Counted from the first letter of the stretch, positions 60,701-64,000 are shown. The stretch: DNA of 64,000 bases from Alligator mississippiensis (GCF_030867095.1 NC_081826.1:38728001-38792000); one strand, 5' to 3'. Numbers and translations are program-made. Notes: a model not told the origin generated them from the letters alone.

Positions 60701-61130
60701 GGCATACTAAAGGCTTGCTTAATTGATCATAAACTACCAGGTAACTCTTTTAACCTGTTAGTTGTAAACAGGCAGCAGTGTAGCATCAAGGTAAGAGAAG
60801 GTATAAATCTTTCTGAACAGCAGCAGAAGACCAGCTGATGTGAGAAGCACTACAAATTTCATGACAAAAACACACATATTATGCATAGACCTGGACAGTC
60901 ATCTGTATACTCACCATGCTTGACTCAGCCACCAACAGACACCACAGCATTACTATCCTCAGCTAAGAGGGACTCACTGTAGAACTGTGAATTTTAACAA
61001 TATTTAACAACATCTTTAACTCACCGAGCATAATATGTCACTGCTTCTTTGTAGTCCCCAGTGGCAAAAGCTTCATTACCTTTTTCTTTTTCACGATTCG
61101 CAATAAAGAATTTCTCTCTCTCAGACATAC
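12580..61130 (-). CDS. SPAG1: SPAG1 (DNAAF13), whole visible gene: last 13 coding exons
   Basis: SPAG1 is a cytoplasmic TPR co-chaperone for preassembly of axonemal dynein arms. It works with HSP70/HSP90 and the RUVBL1/2 AAA+ ATPases in an R2TP-like complex. Its loss causes primary ciliary dyskinesia in humans. The 13 exons (2285 bases) join in one frame with compatible phases to give about 760 residues of a protein near 930 long. They encode TPR domain A (three exons), an acidic/basic linker, TPR domain B, a linker with the DGPSWREKLSPIP motif, TPR domain C, a second linker and an RPAP3_C-like domain ending VYEL. Carboxylate-clamp residues for EEVD tails are kept in all three TPR domains: K-x3-N in EKEKGN, LKSEGN and LKTEGN; the Asn in YNNKA, YSNRA and YTNRA; and K-x3-R in KALMR, KPLLR and KAFYR. 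The first ~170-200 residues, including the start, lie beyond 64000. Confidence 0.96.
12882..13256 (-). CDS. SPAG1: SPAG1 exon l: linker and RPAP3_C-like domain
   Basis: 375 bases, with acceptor TAAAAG ending at 13257 and donor GTAAGA at 12880-12881. After a variable linker it encodes the C-terminal helical domain shared with RPAP3: AYDFGQSINAVNARKDKAAC, then MLLSNKLDGDTFLIFIQALE and PGLVYQHLFYLSKAERFK. In RPAP3-type proteins this domain binds RUVBL1/2. Phase 0 at both ends. Confidence 0.95.
13257..16603 (-). other. SPAG1: SPAG1 intron between exons k and l
   Basis: The intron is mostly unassigned. A TIR-bearing element lies at 14058-14741. The flanks 13560-13760 and 14985-15120 are repeat-like, with repeated AACAGTTC/GAACCGGT-type blocks, and may belong to an older transposon interrupted by it. 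Nothing is recognised at 15130-16600. Confidence 0.6.
14058..14741. mobile_element. hAT-like non-autonomous DNA transposon (old)
   Basis: The left end CACGGTTGCCAACTGA and the right end, read inverted, CAGGTTTGCCAACCC form short imperfect terminal repeats sharing TTGCCAAC. The flanking 8-mers match at only about half their positions, so the TSD is decayed or absent. The interior is GC-rich with no transposase frame. Confidence 0.5.
16604..16762 (-). CDS. SPAG1: SPAG1 exon k: TPR domain C, repeat 3 and basic tail
   Basis: 159 bases, with acceptor TTTCAG ending at 16763 and donor at 16602-16603. It encodes NYQASVDDLRKVLCIDPNVA then EAKKELEEITQFLNP and a basic segment QKQRKKIKIHE, as in vertebrate SPAG1. 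Phase 0 at both ends. Confidence 0.94.
17285..17360 (+). mobile_element. Ancient CR1/L3-type LINE reverse-transcriptase fragment
   Basis: With small indels the bases resemble the conserved CR1/L3 block that encodes a VKKAN...ILGCI...SISSRDREV-like stretch. Here gtgaaaaaggcgatgc is followed by ggatgt and agcagagacagggaagta. Stops interrupt it. The match is from memory of the family, so divergence is not measured. Confidence 0.45.
17608..17631 (+). repeat. Poly-T tract
   Basis: An uninterrupted run of about 22 T on the + strand, within the intron between exons j and k. On the SPAG1 strand it is poly-A, as left by a retrotransposed tail, but no SINE or pseudogene body was identified next to it. 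Confidence 0.8.
17845..18010 (+). mobile_element. L2-like LINE 3' end
   Basis: It shows the phrase typical of L2-type 3' ends: a CTGCAAGGCACTGTACAAACA block, then AGTCC, then CCCCAAAGAACTTACAGTCTA. A second, more decayed example is at 47405-47500. Not measured against a consensus. Confidence 0.45.
18560..18830 (+). mobile_element. L2-like LINE 3' UTR fragment
   Basis: The sequence resembles the L2 3' UTR segment with GGGAGCCAGTGAAGG, a GCAAGAGAGG block and GATTTTGTAGCAACATTCTG. It has no coding frame. Assignment is from remembered family features. Confidence 0.4.
19573..19699 (-). CDS. SPAG1: SPAG1 exon j: TPR domain C, repeat 2
   Basis: 127 bases, with acceptor GGTAG ending at 19700 and donor GTAAGA at 19571-19572. 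It encodes ALCHLKLCKYEEAKQDCDHV then LQIEDTNIKAFYRRALAYK and GLQ. KAFYR supplies clamp Lys and Arg. The first base completes the Arg begun in exon i. Confidence 0.94.
20264..21686. mobile_element. Non-autonomous hAT element with giant GC-rich palindrome
   Basis: Termini CAGGGATCC...TTTTCC and GGAAAACC...GGATCCCTG are inverted repeats. The element is flanked by a perfect 8-bp TSD ATTATGAC (20256-20263 and 21687-21694), the hAT signature. No transposase frame remains. The middle is a near-perfect palindrome: roughly 20711-20903 pairs with 20955-21147 around a ~50-base spacer. For example, AAGCTCCTTG at 20847 mirrors CAAGGAGCTT at 20998. ORFs here are products of the high GC content. Confidence 0.9.
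21929..21960 (+). repeat. (AAAAT)n-type microsatellite
   Basis: Imperfect tandem AAAAT units with one interruption. It lies between the hAT element and exon i. Confidence 0.75.
22145..22286 (-). CDS. SPAG1: SPAG1 exon i: TPR domain C, repeat 1
   Basis: 142 bases, with acceptor CCTAG ending at 22287 and donor GTAAGG at 22143-22144. It encodes EKTEERFRILKTEGNELVKK then GKYNEALIKYSECMKLNSQE and STVYTNR. Clamp Lys and Asn are in LKTEGN and the next clamp Asn is in YTNR. No long continuous ORF covers this exon, so it is easily missed. Confidence 0.93.
22287..23393 (-). other. SPAG1: SPAG1 intron between exons h and i
   Basis: A GC-rich repetitive patch lies at 22775-23010, where a CCCTAATCCCAGC(C/A)TGCAGG phrase recurs (about 22831 and 22930). 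Otherwise unassigned. Confidence 0.6.
22775..23060. repeat. Unclassified GC-rich repeat with internal repeated phrases
   Basis: GGATCCTGGATCCTGG is followed by two copies of a roughly 95-base phrase containing GGCCCCTAATCCCAGC. No terminal inverted repeats or TSD were found, so the class is unknown. Confidence 0.35.
23394..23569 (-). CDS. SPAG1: SPAG1 exon h: linker between TPR domains B and C
   Basis: 176 bases, with acceptor TTTAG ending at 23570 and donor GTATGT at 23392-23393. It carries the conserved segment DQDGPSWREKLSPIPVVP followed by a variable Ser/Gln-rich linker. Placing the donor before GTATGT leaves one A that joins GT of the next exon to give Ser, which fixes the boundary. Confidence 0.92.
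27068..27540. mobile_element. hAT (Charlie-like) left end with tandem duplication
   Basis: CAGTGGTTCTCAAA at about 27068 followed by TTTGTACCAGGACCC matches the terminus of Charlie-type hAT elements. No matching right end was found nearby, so the right limit is a guess. Inside, a ~47-base unit starting CCTGCTGGTGCCCCTCACTC is tandemly repeated (27167 and 27214). Confidence 0.45.
28406..29095 (+). mobile_element. 5'-truncated Penelope-like retroelement, copy 1
   Basis: A 690-base insertion is bounded by a perfect 16-bp TSD CCTAGGTCATGTACCT (28390-28405 and 29096-29111). It keeps only the 3' part: the C-terminal endonuclease frame, then an AT-rich tail with a hammerhead-like core (28955-28980, first block mutated to CTGACAA). 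The tail also has an inverted TTGGTCTAA/TTAGACCAA pair near 29013 and 29069. The long TSD and missing 5' end fit target-primed reverse transcription. Confidence 0.9.
28408..28874 (+). pseudogene. Penelope-like GIY-YIG endonuclease fragment
   Basis: An open frame gives the C-terminal domain of a Penelope-like polyprotein (Neptune type by its Cys motif). A KCKTCPHI Cys/His motif comes first. Then NVIYLIQCTKC...SYVGETRQQL corresponds to the GIY-YIG core, followed by the conserved Arg and His of RMNAHRKSI. The frame ends at the stop at 28872-28874. The reverse transcriptase is absent, so this is a fragment and not a functional gene. The apparent ATG at 28398 lies in the TSD and is accidental. Confidence 0.85.
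29201..29386. mobile_element. Short hAT MITE, 186 bases
   Basis: It begins CAGGGTGGGCAAAATG and ends AATTGCCTGCCTCTG, imperfect inverted termini. A perfect 8-bp TSD CATTAAAT lies at 29193-29200 and 29387-29394. It has no coding capacity. The same terminal types recur in the neighbour at 29687. Confidence 0.9.
29687..31145. mobile_element. Non-autonomous hAT element, 1459 bases, GC/G-rich core
   Basis: Termini CAGAGCAGGCAATTAT and, inverted from the right, CAGAGGTGGGCAAAATA are flanked by a perfect TSD CCTTAAGT (29679-29686 and 31146-31153). The core includes a GT/G-rich tract (30077-30235). It also has a direct duplication: the AGCCAGCTC...ATTGCACAGGGCT block at about 30347 recurs at about 30532, with matching sequence after it. 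No transposase. Confidence 0.9.
30077..30235 (+). repeat. G/T-rich low-complexity tract
   Basis: About 160 bases of GTGTGG, GGGGGTGTGG and similar units, with many runs of three or more G on the + strand, inside the hAT element. The pattern suits G-quadruplex formation. The SPAG1 pre-mRNA would carry the C/A-rich complement. Confidence 0.75.
31489..31923 (+). pseudogene. CR1 endonuclease domain remnant
   Basis: An APE-type endonuclease fragment of 144 codons. It has the YDAIGITEMWW block (catalytic Glu retained) and VLMGDFNYWDI (Asp-Phe-Asn motif), but ends at a stop and lacks the C-terminal SDH motif in frame. It belongs to the + CR1. Confidence 0.75.
32081..32548. mobile_element. DNA element inserted in the + CR1
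   Basis: CR1 homology breaks at 32080 and resumes at 32549 with GAGCATGAAATGACAGAG. The insert begins GGTGCGTCTATACATG and ends CATAGATGTATC, weak inverted termini, with CAGTG on both sides (32076-32080, 32549-32553). Superfamily is unresolved because the duplication is short or decayed. Confidence 0.55.
34714..36360 (-). mobile_element. CR1 LINE, 5'-truncated, with intact reverse-transcriptase frame
   Basis: The 3' end on the - strand is at 34714, with the ATCTATGAATCTATGAAT motif typical of crocodilian/turtle CR1. The element runs to roughly 36360, where CR1 similarity fades. Its ORF2 C-terminal part is uninterrupted, so it is younger than its + neighbour. It lacks the endonuclease and cannot be autonomous. 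Confidence 0.88.
34803..36350 (-). pseudogene. CR1 ORF2 reverse-transcriptase domain (truncated)
   Basis: An open frame of about 515 CR1 codons (527 with flanking codons). RT motifs in order: KRANVVPIFKKG, NYRPVSLTSILGK, NQHGFVAGRSC, VIYLDFRKAFDTVSH, VPQGSVLEPILFN, FADDTKLWG with the catalytic Asp pair, and the C-terminal WNRLPREVV...FKRRLDEYL. The usual Gly of QGSVLGP is Glu here. Full CR1 ORF2 is near 950-1000 residues, so the endonuclease half is missing. It is antisense to the + CR1 but sense with SPAG1. Confidence 0.9.
37104..37256 (-). CDS. SPAG1: SPAG1 exon g: TPR domain B, repeat 3
   Basis: 153 bases, with acceptor CCCCAG ending at 37257 and donor at 37102-37103. It encodes ALELQPFSLKPLLRRAMAYE then SMERYRQAYVDFKTVLQIDS and a tail ending NDSVNR. 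The alternative acceptor two bases further in would break the frame, so A|GCT is chosen. Confidence 0.94.
38548..39576. mobile_element. Non-autonomous hAT element, a 1-kb near-complete palindrome (copy 1)
   Basis: Perfect terminal inverted repeats TAGAGGTGCACTG / CAGTGCACCTCTA are flanked by a perfect 8-bp TSD AATATAAG (38540-38547 and 39577-39584). The GC-rich body mirrors itself. CTGGTAAGTCTGTTGT near 38660 pairs with ACAGACTTACTAG near 39404. GCTCCTGCTGCTGCGCACAC near 38825 pairs with GTGTGTGCAGTGGCAGGAGC near 39228. The centre is near 39025. The 288-codon ORF on the - strand is an artefact of GC content. Confidence 0.92.
40445..41462 (+). mobile_element. CR1 LINE 3' portion (degenerate)
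   Basis: It matches the + CR1 at 33970-34700 block for block (CTTGGCTAGGCTGCAGTACT, CATAAGCTGAATGTGAGCCAAC). A short frame at 41135-41377 (FRLEIRNNFLSRRVVKHWNRLPRE) is the CR1 ORF2 C-terminus. It ends in GGACTAGATGACCTC...CTATGATCCTA. Same subfamily as the 31300 copy, 5'-truncated. Confidence 0.8.
40663..40910. mobile_element. Small TIR element inserted in the CR1
   Basis: CR1 similarity is lost between about 40663 and 40910. The insert ends in GATGACTGGTGC and, inverted from the right, CAGGTGACTGGTAAGG. It holds a G-run (40852-40872) facing a C-run. TSD not resolved. Confidence 0.45.
41497..41690. mobile_element. Short hAT-like element
   Basis: Left end CACCGATTCTCAGCCAGGG and right end AACTTTGAGAACCACTG are imperfect inverted termini of the CAGTGGTTCTCA type. 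The flanks TCATAAAG and TTATAAGT look like a decayed TSD. Confidence 0.5.
43088..43187 (-). CDS. SPAG1: SPAG1 exon f: TPR domain B, repeat 2
   Basis: 100 bases, with acceptor TTTTAG ending at 43188 and donor at 43086-43087. It encodes VQNPDDLSILYSNRAACYLK then EGNCSDCIQDCNR, almost identical to mammalian SPAG1 here. The Asn of YSNRA is the clamp residue. Only 403 bases separate it from exon e. Confidence 0.94.
43188..43590 (-). other. SPAG1: SPAG1 short intron between exons e and f
   Basis: 403 bases with standard splice sites and no recognisable repeat. Confidence 0.85.
43591..44025 (-). CDS. SPAG1: SPAG1 exon e: long disordered linker and start of TPR domain B
   Basis: 435 bases, the largest visible exon, with acceptor at 44026-44027 and donor GTAAGT at 43589-43590. 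The first ~100 residues are low-complexity, rich in Lys, Glu, Ser and Asn, starting TGVLVQEE and including EMGNVQKKF. The end forms the first TPR of domain B (AAKLKSEGNELFKNGQF then GEAVLKYSEAI) with clamp Lys and Asn. The linker is the fast-evolving part of the protein. Confidence 0.94.
44925..45200 (+). mobile_element. Possible tRNA-derived SINE
   Basis: The first ~75 bases resemble a decayed tRNA-type head. An A-box-like TGGCACAACAG is followed about 45 bases later by AGGTCAAGCTT, a B-box-like block missing one base. The tail continues to a CACTTTCACTTTCACAG sequence. No clear TSD or poly-A, so the identity is tentative. Confidence 0.4.
46270..46690 (+). mobile_element. CR1-like LINE 3' UTR fragment
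   Basis: It has TTTTGGGGTCAGGAAGGAATTTTA, a hallmark of CR1 3' UTRs, and then GGGATGATCCTGCG...GGACTAGATGACATCCAGAGGTCCCTG, the CR1 3' terminal block. No coding part remains. Confidence 0.65.
46690..46912. repeat. Unclassified interspersed repeat, copy B
   Basis: It shares TTAACTGGTTAATC and the TTTTAATTTGAATGTATAGCAGGGTCCC-type end with the copy at 9255-9440. CR1-like sequence ends just before it. Confidence 0.45.
47405..47500 (+). mobile_element. L2-like LINE scrap
   Basis: A decayed counterpart of 17845-18010. A CAAAGAGTTTACAGTCTAAAAGACAAGAC phrase follows an AGTGCCTGC block. Confidence 0.35.
47627..47883. mobile_element. hAT MITE, 257 bases
   Basis: A perfect 8-bp TSD GTCTATTA (47619-47626 and 47884-47891) encloses an element starting CTGCAATGCTCAAGG and ending GATTGAGCACCCCA. 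These are imperfect inverted termini sharing TGCTCAA. GC-rich interior, no coding capacity. Confidence 0.85.
49605..50611. mobile_element. Palindromic hAT element, copy 2 (opposite orientation to copy 1)
   Basis: It begins TAGAGGAGCACCTCTAC and ends GGTGTACCCCTA, with a perfect 8-bp TSD TTTTTAAG (49597-49604 and 50612-50619). Its left end matches the inverse complement of the right end of 38548-39576 (ATATTGGATAAGCACC versus ATATTGGATCAGCACC). The body again folds on itself: GCAGATTGAGGCCCC near 49838 pairs with GGGGCCTCAGTCTGC near 50429. No transposase. Confidence 0.9.
51612..51758. repeat. Hairpin-forming interspersed repeat
   Basis: Arms CATCCAGCAGAACACTTAAG and CTTAAGTGCTTTGCTGGGTTG pair around a shorter ACTTAAGCATGTGCTTAA palindrome. 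This resembles a GCTTAAGTGCTTTGCTGGAT family common in reptiles. No TSD was identified. Confidence 0.55.
52424..53025. repeat. Foldback repeat with 35-base arms
   Basis: Left arm 52424-52458 (GATCATGACACAGGAGCAGC...) pairs with right arm 52991-53025 (...GCTGCTCCCATTGTGTGATC), with the perfect core GGAGCAGCAGGCAGGGAC on the left. The interior is GC-rich without coding. Probably a DNA-transposon remnant, but ends and TSD are unresolved. Confidence 0.6.
54478..54619 (-). CDS. SPAG1: SPAG1 exon d: charged linker after TPR domain A
   Basis: 142 bases, with acceptor at 54620-54621 (CTGCAG) and donor at 54476-54477 (GTAATG). It encodes a helical charged segment (NLLEMEQKLKDIKP) followed by SETHTKRQRIFIQDIENSD and an acidic run ending GSGDK, as in vertebrate SPAG1. 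Reading through the donor yields a spurious longer ORF to 54176. The final A joins AA of the next exon to make Lys. Confidence 0.92.
55805..56405. mobile_element. hAT (Charlie-like) element split by a CR1 insertion
   Basis: Left end CAGGGGTTTTCAACCTTTTT and, inverted from the right, CAAGCGTTGTCAACTGGGGG with GTACACATACCCCC are typical of CAGTGGTTCTCAACC-type hAT termini. The TSD is degraded. CR1 sequence at about 55845-56098 interrupts it. Confidence 0.65.
55845..56098 (+). mobile_element. CR1 LINE 3' end nested in a hAT element
   Basis: It starts in the ORF2 C-terminal region (TGGAATAAGCTCCCTCCAGC...) and runs through GGACCTGATGATCTTCCAAG to the repeated ATGAATGTATGAATCTATGA end. A different subfamily from the 31300 copy. 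Confidence 0.75.
56435..56541 (-). CDS. SPAG1: SPAG1 exon c: TPR domain A, repeat 3
   Basis: 107 bases, with acceptor at 56542-56543 and donor at 56433-56434. It encodes ALMRHATANKHLQNY then QAAIEDLTEVLYVEPENAVAK. The clamp Arg is the R of ALMR. The exon ends in phase 0. The left end of a 1.2-kb DNA transposon begins only 71 bases upstream in the intron (56613). Confidence 0.93.
56542..58502 (-). other. SPAG1: SPAG1 intron between exons b and c
   Basis: Largely one TA-flanked DNA transposon (56613-57857). The remainder (57860-58500) is unassigned. Confidence 0.75.
56613..57857. mobile_element. TA-flanked DNA transposon, 1245 bases
   Basis: Terminal inverted repeats CCATATTTACTCATATGTGAG and CTTATATTTGAGTAAATATGG are flanked by TA on both sides (56611-56612, 57858-57859), as in Tc1/mariner-type insertions. 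No transposase frame. An internal ORF at 57516-57746 has no family motif. Its left end lies 71 bases from exon c. Confidence 0.8.
58503..58633 (-). CDS. SPAG1: SPAG1 exon b: TPR domain A, repeat 2
   Basis: 131 bases, with acceptor at 58634-58635 and donor at 58501-58502. It encodes SISVLPTAAAYNNKAQAEIK followed by LKDWHSALQDCEKVLDMEPGNLK. The Asn of AYNNKA is a clamp position and the closing Lys supplies the next one. The trailing G pairs with CT of the next exon to give Ala. Confidence 0.94.
58634..61024 (-). other. SPAG1: SPAG1 intron between exons a and b
   Basis: AT-rich. I recognise no repeat or gene in it. The 60000-60970 part is more mixed in composition and may be old LINE, but no motif confirms this. 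Confidence 0.6.
61025..61130 (-). CDS. SPAG1: SPAG1 exon a (first visible): TPR domain A, repeat 1
   Basis: 106 bases, with acceptor AG at 61131-61132 and donor GT at 61023-61024. It reads MSEREKFFIANREKEKGNEA then FATGDYKEAVTYYAR, matching the first TPR helix pair. The clamp Lys and Asn are in EKEKGN. It enters with two bases completing a codon and leaves CG, completed to Arg by the next exon. Confidence 0.93.
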
Positions 61131-61985
61131 CTAGAAAACAGCATTTATATATGATAACACCTAATATTTAAAGATGCAAAATAAGAAATTTAACATAAAA
61201 ACTATCATTATAATTTGTACATTTCTTTTAAAATGGACATGGAATATGGTACTTTTCAAGATTCTTCTGTATGTAAAATGTGCACTAAAAATATTAGGAT
61301 AAGCAGGATGTCCAGCTCCAGAGATTTGGTCTGCTTTAGAAATGTAATACTTGAAATATATGCAACACTTTACAGCATTTGGAATAGGTATTAAGGTTCT
61401 CTCCCCAACAAATATGCCACATATACCTCTTTGTTTACATCAATGTTGAGATATATGGCCGCTCAATACAGTGTAATGTCAATAATACATTACAGTACAA
61501 CTAACGCCAACAAGTGCATCACCCTAGACTTTGCTTTCAATTTTATATCTGTCTTTTAAAAGTGCAGACAGAGTTGATAACACTGTATTGTTTGAACATC
61601 ACGCTTCTTGATTTCACTTATCCATTTAATTTATAATTCATAATATTTCCTTCAAACAAAATTATATATGCCTTCCCTTCCTTCCCCATGGCATCCATTG
61701 CTTTCTTCGCTGCAAACACCTATGGGAAAAGCAAACCAAACAGCAGCATGGTATATGTTCAAGTGGAGACATGGTTTTATCACATGGTTCCCTGTACCCA
61801 AGACCTATGCTGTGCTGGTTAGAAAATTACAGGAGAAATAAGACAGTTTTACATGACACAGATGGCTGTGTTTCTTTTAGACATTTAATTTAATCTGTTG
61901 CCATTGTGTTCGAAGTTGAAATTAATTTTACTGTTCATAATACTATACCCAGTATTACAATGGTGTAAAATCACATTTGTTAAAC

Positions 61986-62416
61986 CAGAATGAATGCACA
62001 CCGGAAATCTATCAAAGACAGAAATACCCAATTACCGGTGGGGGCACATTTCTCACAGGAGGGCCACTCTCTCTCCAATCTCTCAGTCCTGATCCTCAAG
62101 GGAAACTTACACAACACTTCCCAGAGACGAGCCTATGAGCTCCATTTCATCAACCTGCTGGATACTAGAGATCATGGACTAAATAAAGACATTGGATTTT
62201 TGACACATTATAATCTGCCTGGCAACTGACTCCCCAGCCCAGCCTCTGGCTTCTTTACTTTTCATTCCATCCAGGAAGAGCACACCCCAACTGCTGAAAC
62301 TTCCTTAGCCTGATGAAGGGTTTTTGAACCCGAAAGCTTGCTTAATAACAATTCTCCAACTATTCGGGTTGGTCTAATAAAAAATATCAAATTCACACAA
62401 GGAACCTTGTCTGTCT
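61986..62416 (+). mobile_element. 5'-truncated Penelope-like retroelement, copy 2
   Basis: An 11-bp perfect TSD ATTTGTTAAAC (61975-61985 and 62417-62427) bounds 431 bases collinear with copy 1 (28628 onward). The frame 61990-62229 repeats the last ~79 endonuclease residues with four differences from copy 1. The tail keeps the hammerhead-like core CTGATGA (62310-62316) and GAAA (62332-62335). It stops about 33 bases short of the 3' end of copy 1, so it lacks the TTAGACCAACACGG arm. Confidence 0.9.
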
Positions 62417-62504
62417 ATTTGTTAAACTGAAATTTATTATACTGAAGCACAACACCACAGTTTTATACAGGAAATGGGATGACTTTTTGTGCCTTTTCAT
62501 TATA

Positions 62505-62847
62505 CAGTAAAATCTCTGTTATCTGGTACTTCAACATCTGGAATACCTTATTAATCGGAATTTCAGCACTGCACCACACATGGCGCCACACCACACCGCT
62601 TTGCCTCCCGCTGCACTACTGAAAGCGGTGGGACGCACACAGCGCCGCGCCGTGCCATTTTGCCTTCTGCTGCATGAGGGGCAGGAAAGAAGCTTGCACG
62701 CAGCGGCTGCCACCACTCTGCACACAGCCGCCTCACCCCGCCCCCACTCCACATCCAGCTGGAAACCCTGTGCCTTAGGTAACCAGCATTTTTAGCTTAC
62801 TGGCACCCCCCATTCCCCACTCGTGCCAGATAACAGGGATTTTACTG
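62505..62847. mobile_element. Tigger-like MITE, 343 bases
   Basis: Terminal repeats CAGTAAAATCTCTGTTATCT and, inverted, CAGTAAAATCCCTGTTATCT are flanked by TA (62503-62504, 62848-62849). GC-rich, CpG-bearing interior with a GCCGCGCCG patch; no transposase. Confidence 0.85.
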
Positions 62848-62897
62848 TACTACAATTTTCATTCCCGTGACATTTATTATATTGATATTTCACTGGA

Positions 62898-64000
62898 CAG
62901 GTTTCCCTCGATTTATGCGGGTTTGATTTATGTGAATTTGCTCTTATGCGATGACACTTTTTATACCTGAAATTCATTAAACGTGGGGTAAATTCACTGT
63001 TATGCGATTGGCATAGGCGCACTCTCCCCTCCCCCAAGCAGGTAAATCTGTGAGTTTGTAAGGTGAAGGGTTGTAACCTGAGGGGAGGGGTAAGGGCAGG
63101 GGAAAGGGCCATGGGGCTGGGACTCCACTCTCCACAGCCCCTGCTGCAGCTGCTCTGGGAGCAGCCGATTCCAGCCATTTGCAGCCGCTGGGCTGTGCCG
63201 TGCCCTAAACCCTCTGCAGCTCCACTTCCCTTGAGGGACCGGGCCCCAAGCCTCCTGGCATGGCGTAGTCCAGTGGCTACAAGCAGGCGGTGTCTGCCAC
63301 TCCCAGGGCTGCAGCAGGGGCAGGCAGCTGCCTGCAGCAAGACAAGAGCAGACTGGAGCCAGCGGCAGCACCAGGCTCTTCCCAGCGCTCCGGGTAGGCT
63401 GCGGTGATGGGAGGGGGGCTGCTGCCACCTCAAAATTCACCGTAGCTCCCCACAAACTGCCCTCCCATCACTGTTGCTGAGCGCTGGGAAGAACCTGGTG
63501 CCACCACCAGCCCCAGCCTGCTCTCGTCCTACTGCAGGCTGCTGCCCACCCCTGCTGCAGCCCTGGGAGTGGCAGACACTACCTGCTTGCAGCCGCTGGG
63601 CTGCACCATGCCGGGAGGTTTGGGGCATGGTGCAACCCAGTGGCTGCAGGCAGCTGGCATCAGCCGCTCGCCGGGCTGCTACAGCAGGGGCTGTGGTGAG
63701 TGGGGAGAAGCAGAGCAGTGGTGCAAGTGGGGAGAAGTGGGCTGAGTGGAGCTACCGCCCACCCCAAGTACCGCAAAGCACCCTGTGATGCCCATGCTGC
63801 AACCCTGGGAGCGGCAGACGCCACCTGCTTGTAGCAACTGGGCTACGTCCTGCCCCTTCCCTAGTCCCAGCCTTAATCCCTCCCTCACCACTGTGGGAAC
63901 ACATCCCTATCTGTTTCGTTATAAATTGGGTTCACTTTATGCGAATTCAATTTATGCACCGTTCCCTGGGAAAGCATTTACCACATAAATCAAGGGAAAA
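62898..64000. mobile_element. Tigger-like element with palindromic GC-rich core (right end beyond window)
   Basis: The left end CAGGTTTCCCTCGATTTATG has an inverted partner at 63978-64000 (cataaatcaagggaaaa), so only the last few bases are missing. The core folds. CCAGTGGCTACAAGCAGGCG near 63269 mirrors CTGCTTGCAGCCGCTGG near 63583. CTTCCCAGCGCTC at 63379 mirrors GAGCGCTGGGAAG at 63479. A local hairpin TGCAGCC...CATGCC / GGCATG...GGCTGCA lies at 63590-63650. ORFs here are spurious. Confidence 0.75.

Larger units (their letters stand above)
61131..64000 (-). other. SPAG1: SPAG1 intron upstream of exon a (partial)
   Basis: The intron continues past the window. It holds a Penelope-like copy (61986-62416), a Tigger-like MITE (62505-62847) and a palindromic Tigger-like element from 62898. 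No further SPAG1 exon or start codon was found. The upstream exon must end with one base of a split codon. Confidence 0.7.

Noticed and set aside
61690..61745. Possible upstream SPAG1 exon on the - strand (VFAAKKAMDAMGKEGK)
   Set aside because: It looks exon-like after an AG, but it does not resemble the SPAG1 sequence expected before TPR domain A, and the required end phase is not met by a clear donor.
62792..63988. ORFs of 80-213 codons near the right edge
   Set aside because: They span transposon termini and the GC-rich Tigger-like core; repetitive, with no motif.

Overview
The window is a stretch of a reptile nuclear genome, most likely crocodilian. It is intron-rich and AT-leaning. It carries CR1 LINEs with ATGAATCT-type 3' ends, Penelope-like retroelements and many non-autonomous hAT/Tigger-type DNA transposons. 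Turtle cannot be excluded from sequence alone. There are no operons, CRISPR arrays or bacterial features.

Two conserved host genes converge tail to tail. On the + strand, positions 558-1248 are the last coding exon of RNF19A (dorfin, an RBR E3 ubiquitin ligase). Its 3' UTR ends after the AATAAA at 2757-2762. On the - strand, 12580-61130 holds the last 13 coding exons of SPAG1 (DNAAF13), a co-chaperone for axonemal dynein preassembly. Reading in transcript order (high to low coordinate), every visible splice junction has an AG acceptor and a GT donor, and all phases agree. The exons join into one open frame of about 760 residues with three TPR domains and a C-terminal RPAP3_C-like domain. The start codon and N-terminal exons lie beyond 64000. 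This RNF19A-SPAG1 convergence is the amniote arrangement known from human 8q22.

Layout: 1-557 last RNF19A intron; 558-2780 RNF19A terminal exon; 2781-10380 intergenic; 10380-12579 probable SPAG1 3' UTR and flank; 12580-61130 SPAG1 exons and introns; 61131-64000 part of a further upstream SPAG1 intron.

Most of the SPAG1 span is intronic mobile DNA. Four hAT-type elements (29201, 29687, 38548, 20264) and a fifth at 49605 have perfect 8-bp target-site duplications (TSDs). A small hAT-type MITE at 47627 does too. Two TA-flanked elements lie at 56613 and 62505, and a Tigger-like element from 62898 runs off the window. Two Penelope-like copies (28406 and 61986) carry parts of a GIY-YIG endonuclease and have 16-bp and 11-bp TSDs. 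A CR1 with an uninterrupted 527-codon reverse-transcriptase frame (34714-36360, -) abuts tail to tail an older, nearly full-length CR1 (31300-34713, +).

I found no new protein-coding system. The most unusual structure is that several DNA transposons with unrelated termini have GC-rich bodies built as very long palindromes. Two such elements lie in opposite orientation around two SPAG1 exons. The Penelope tails also carry a hammerhead-like core.
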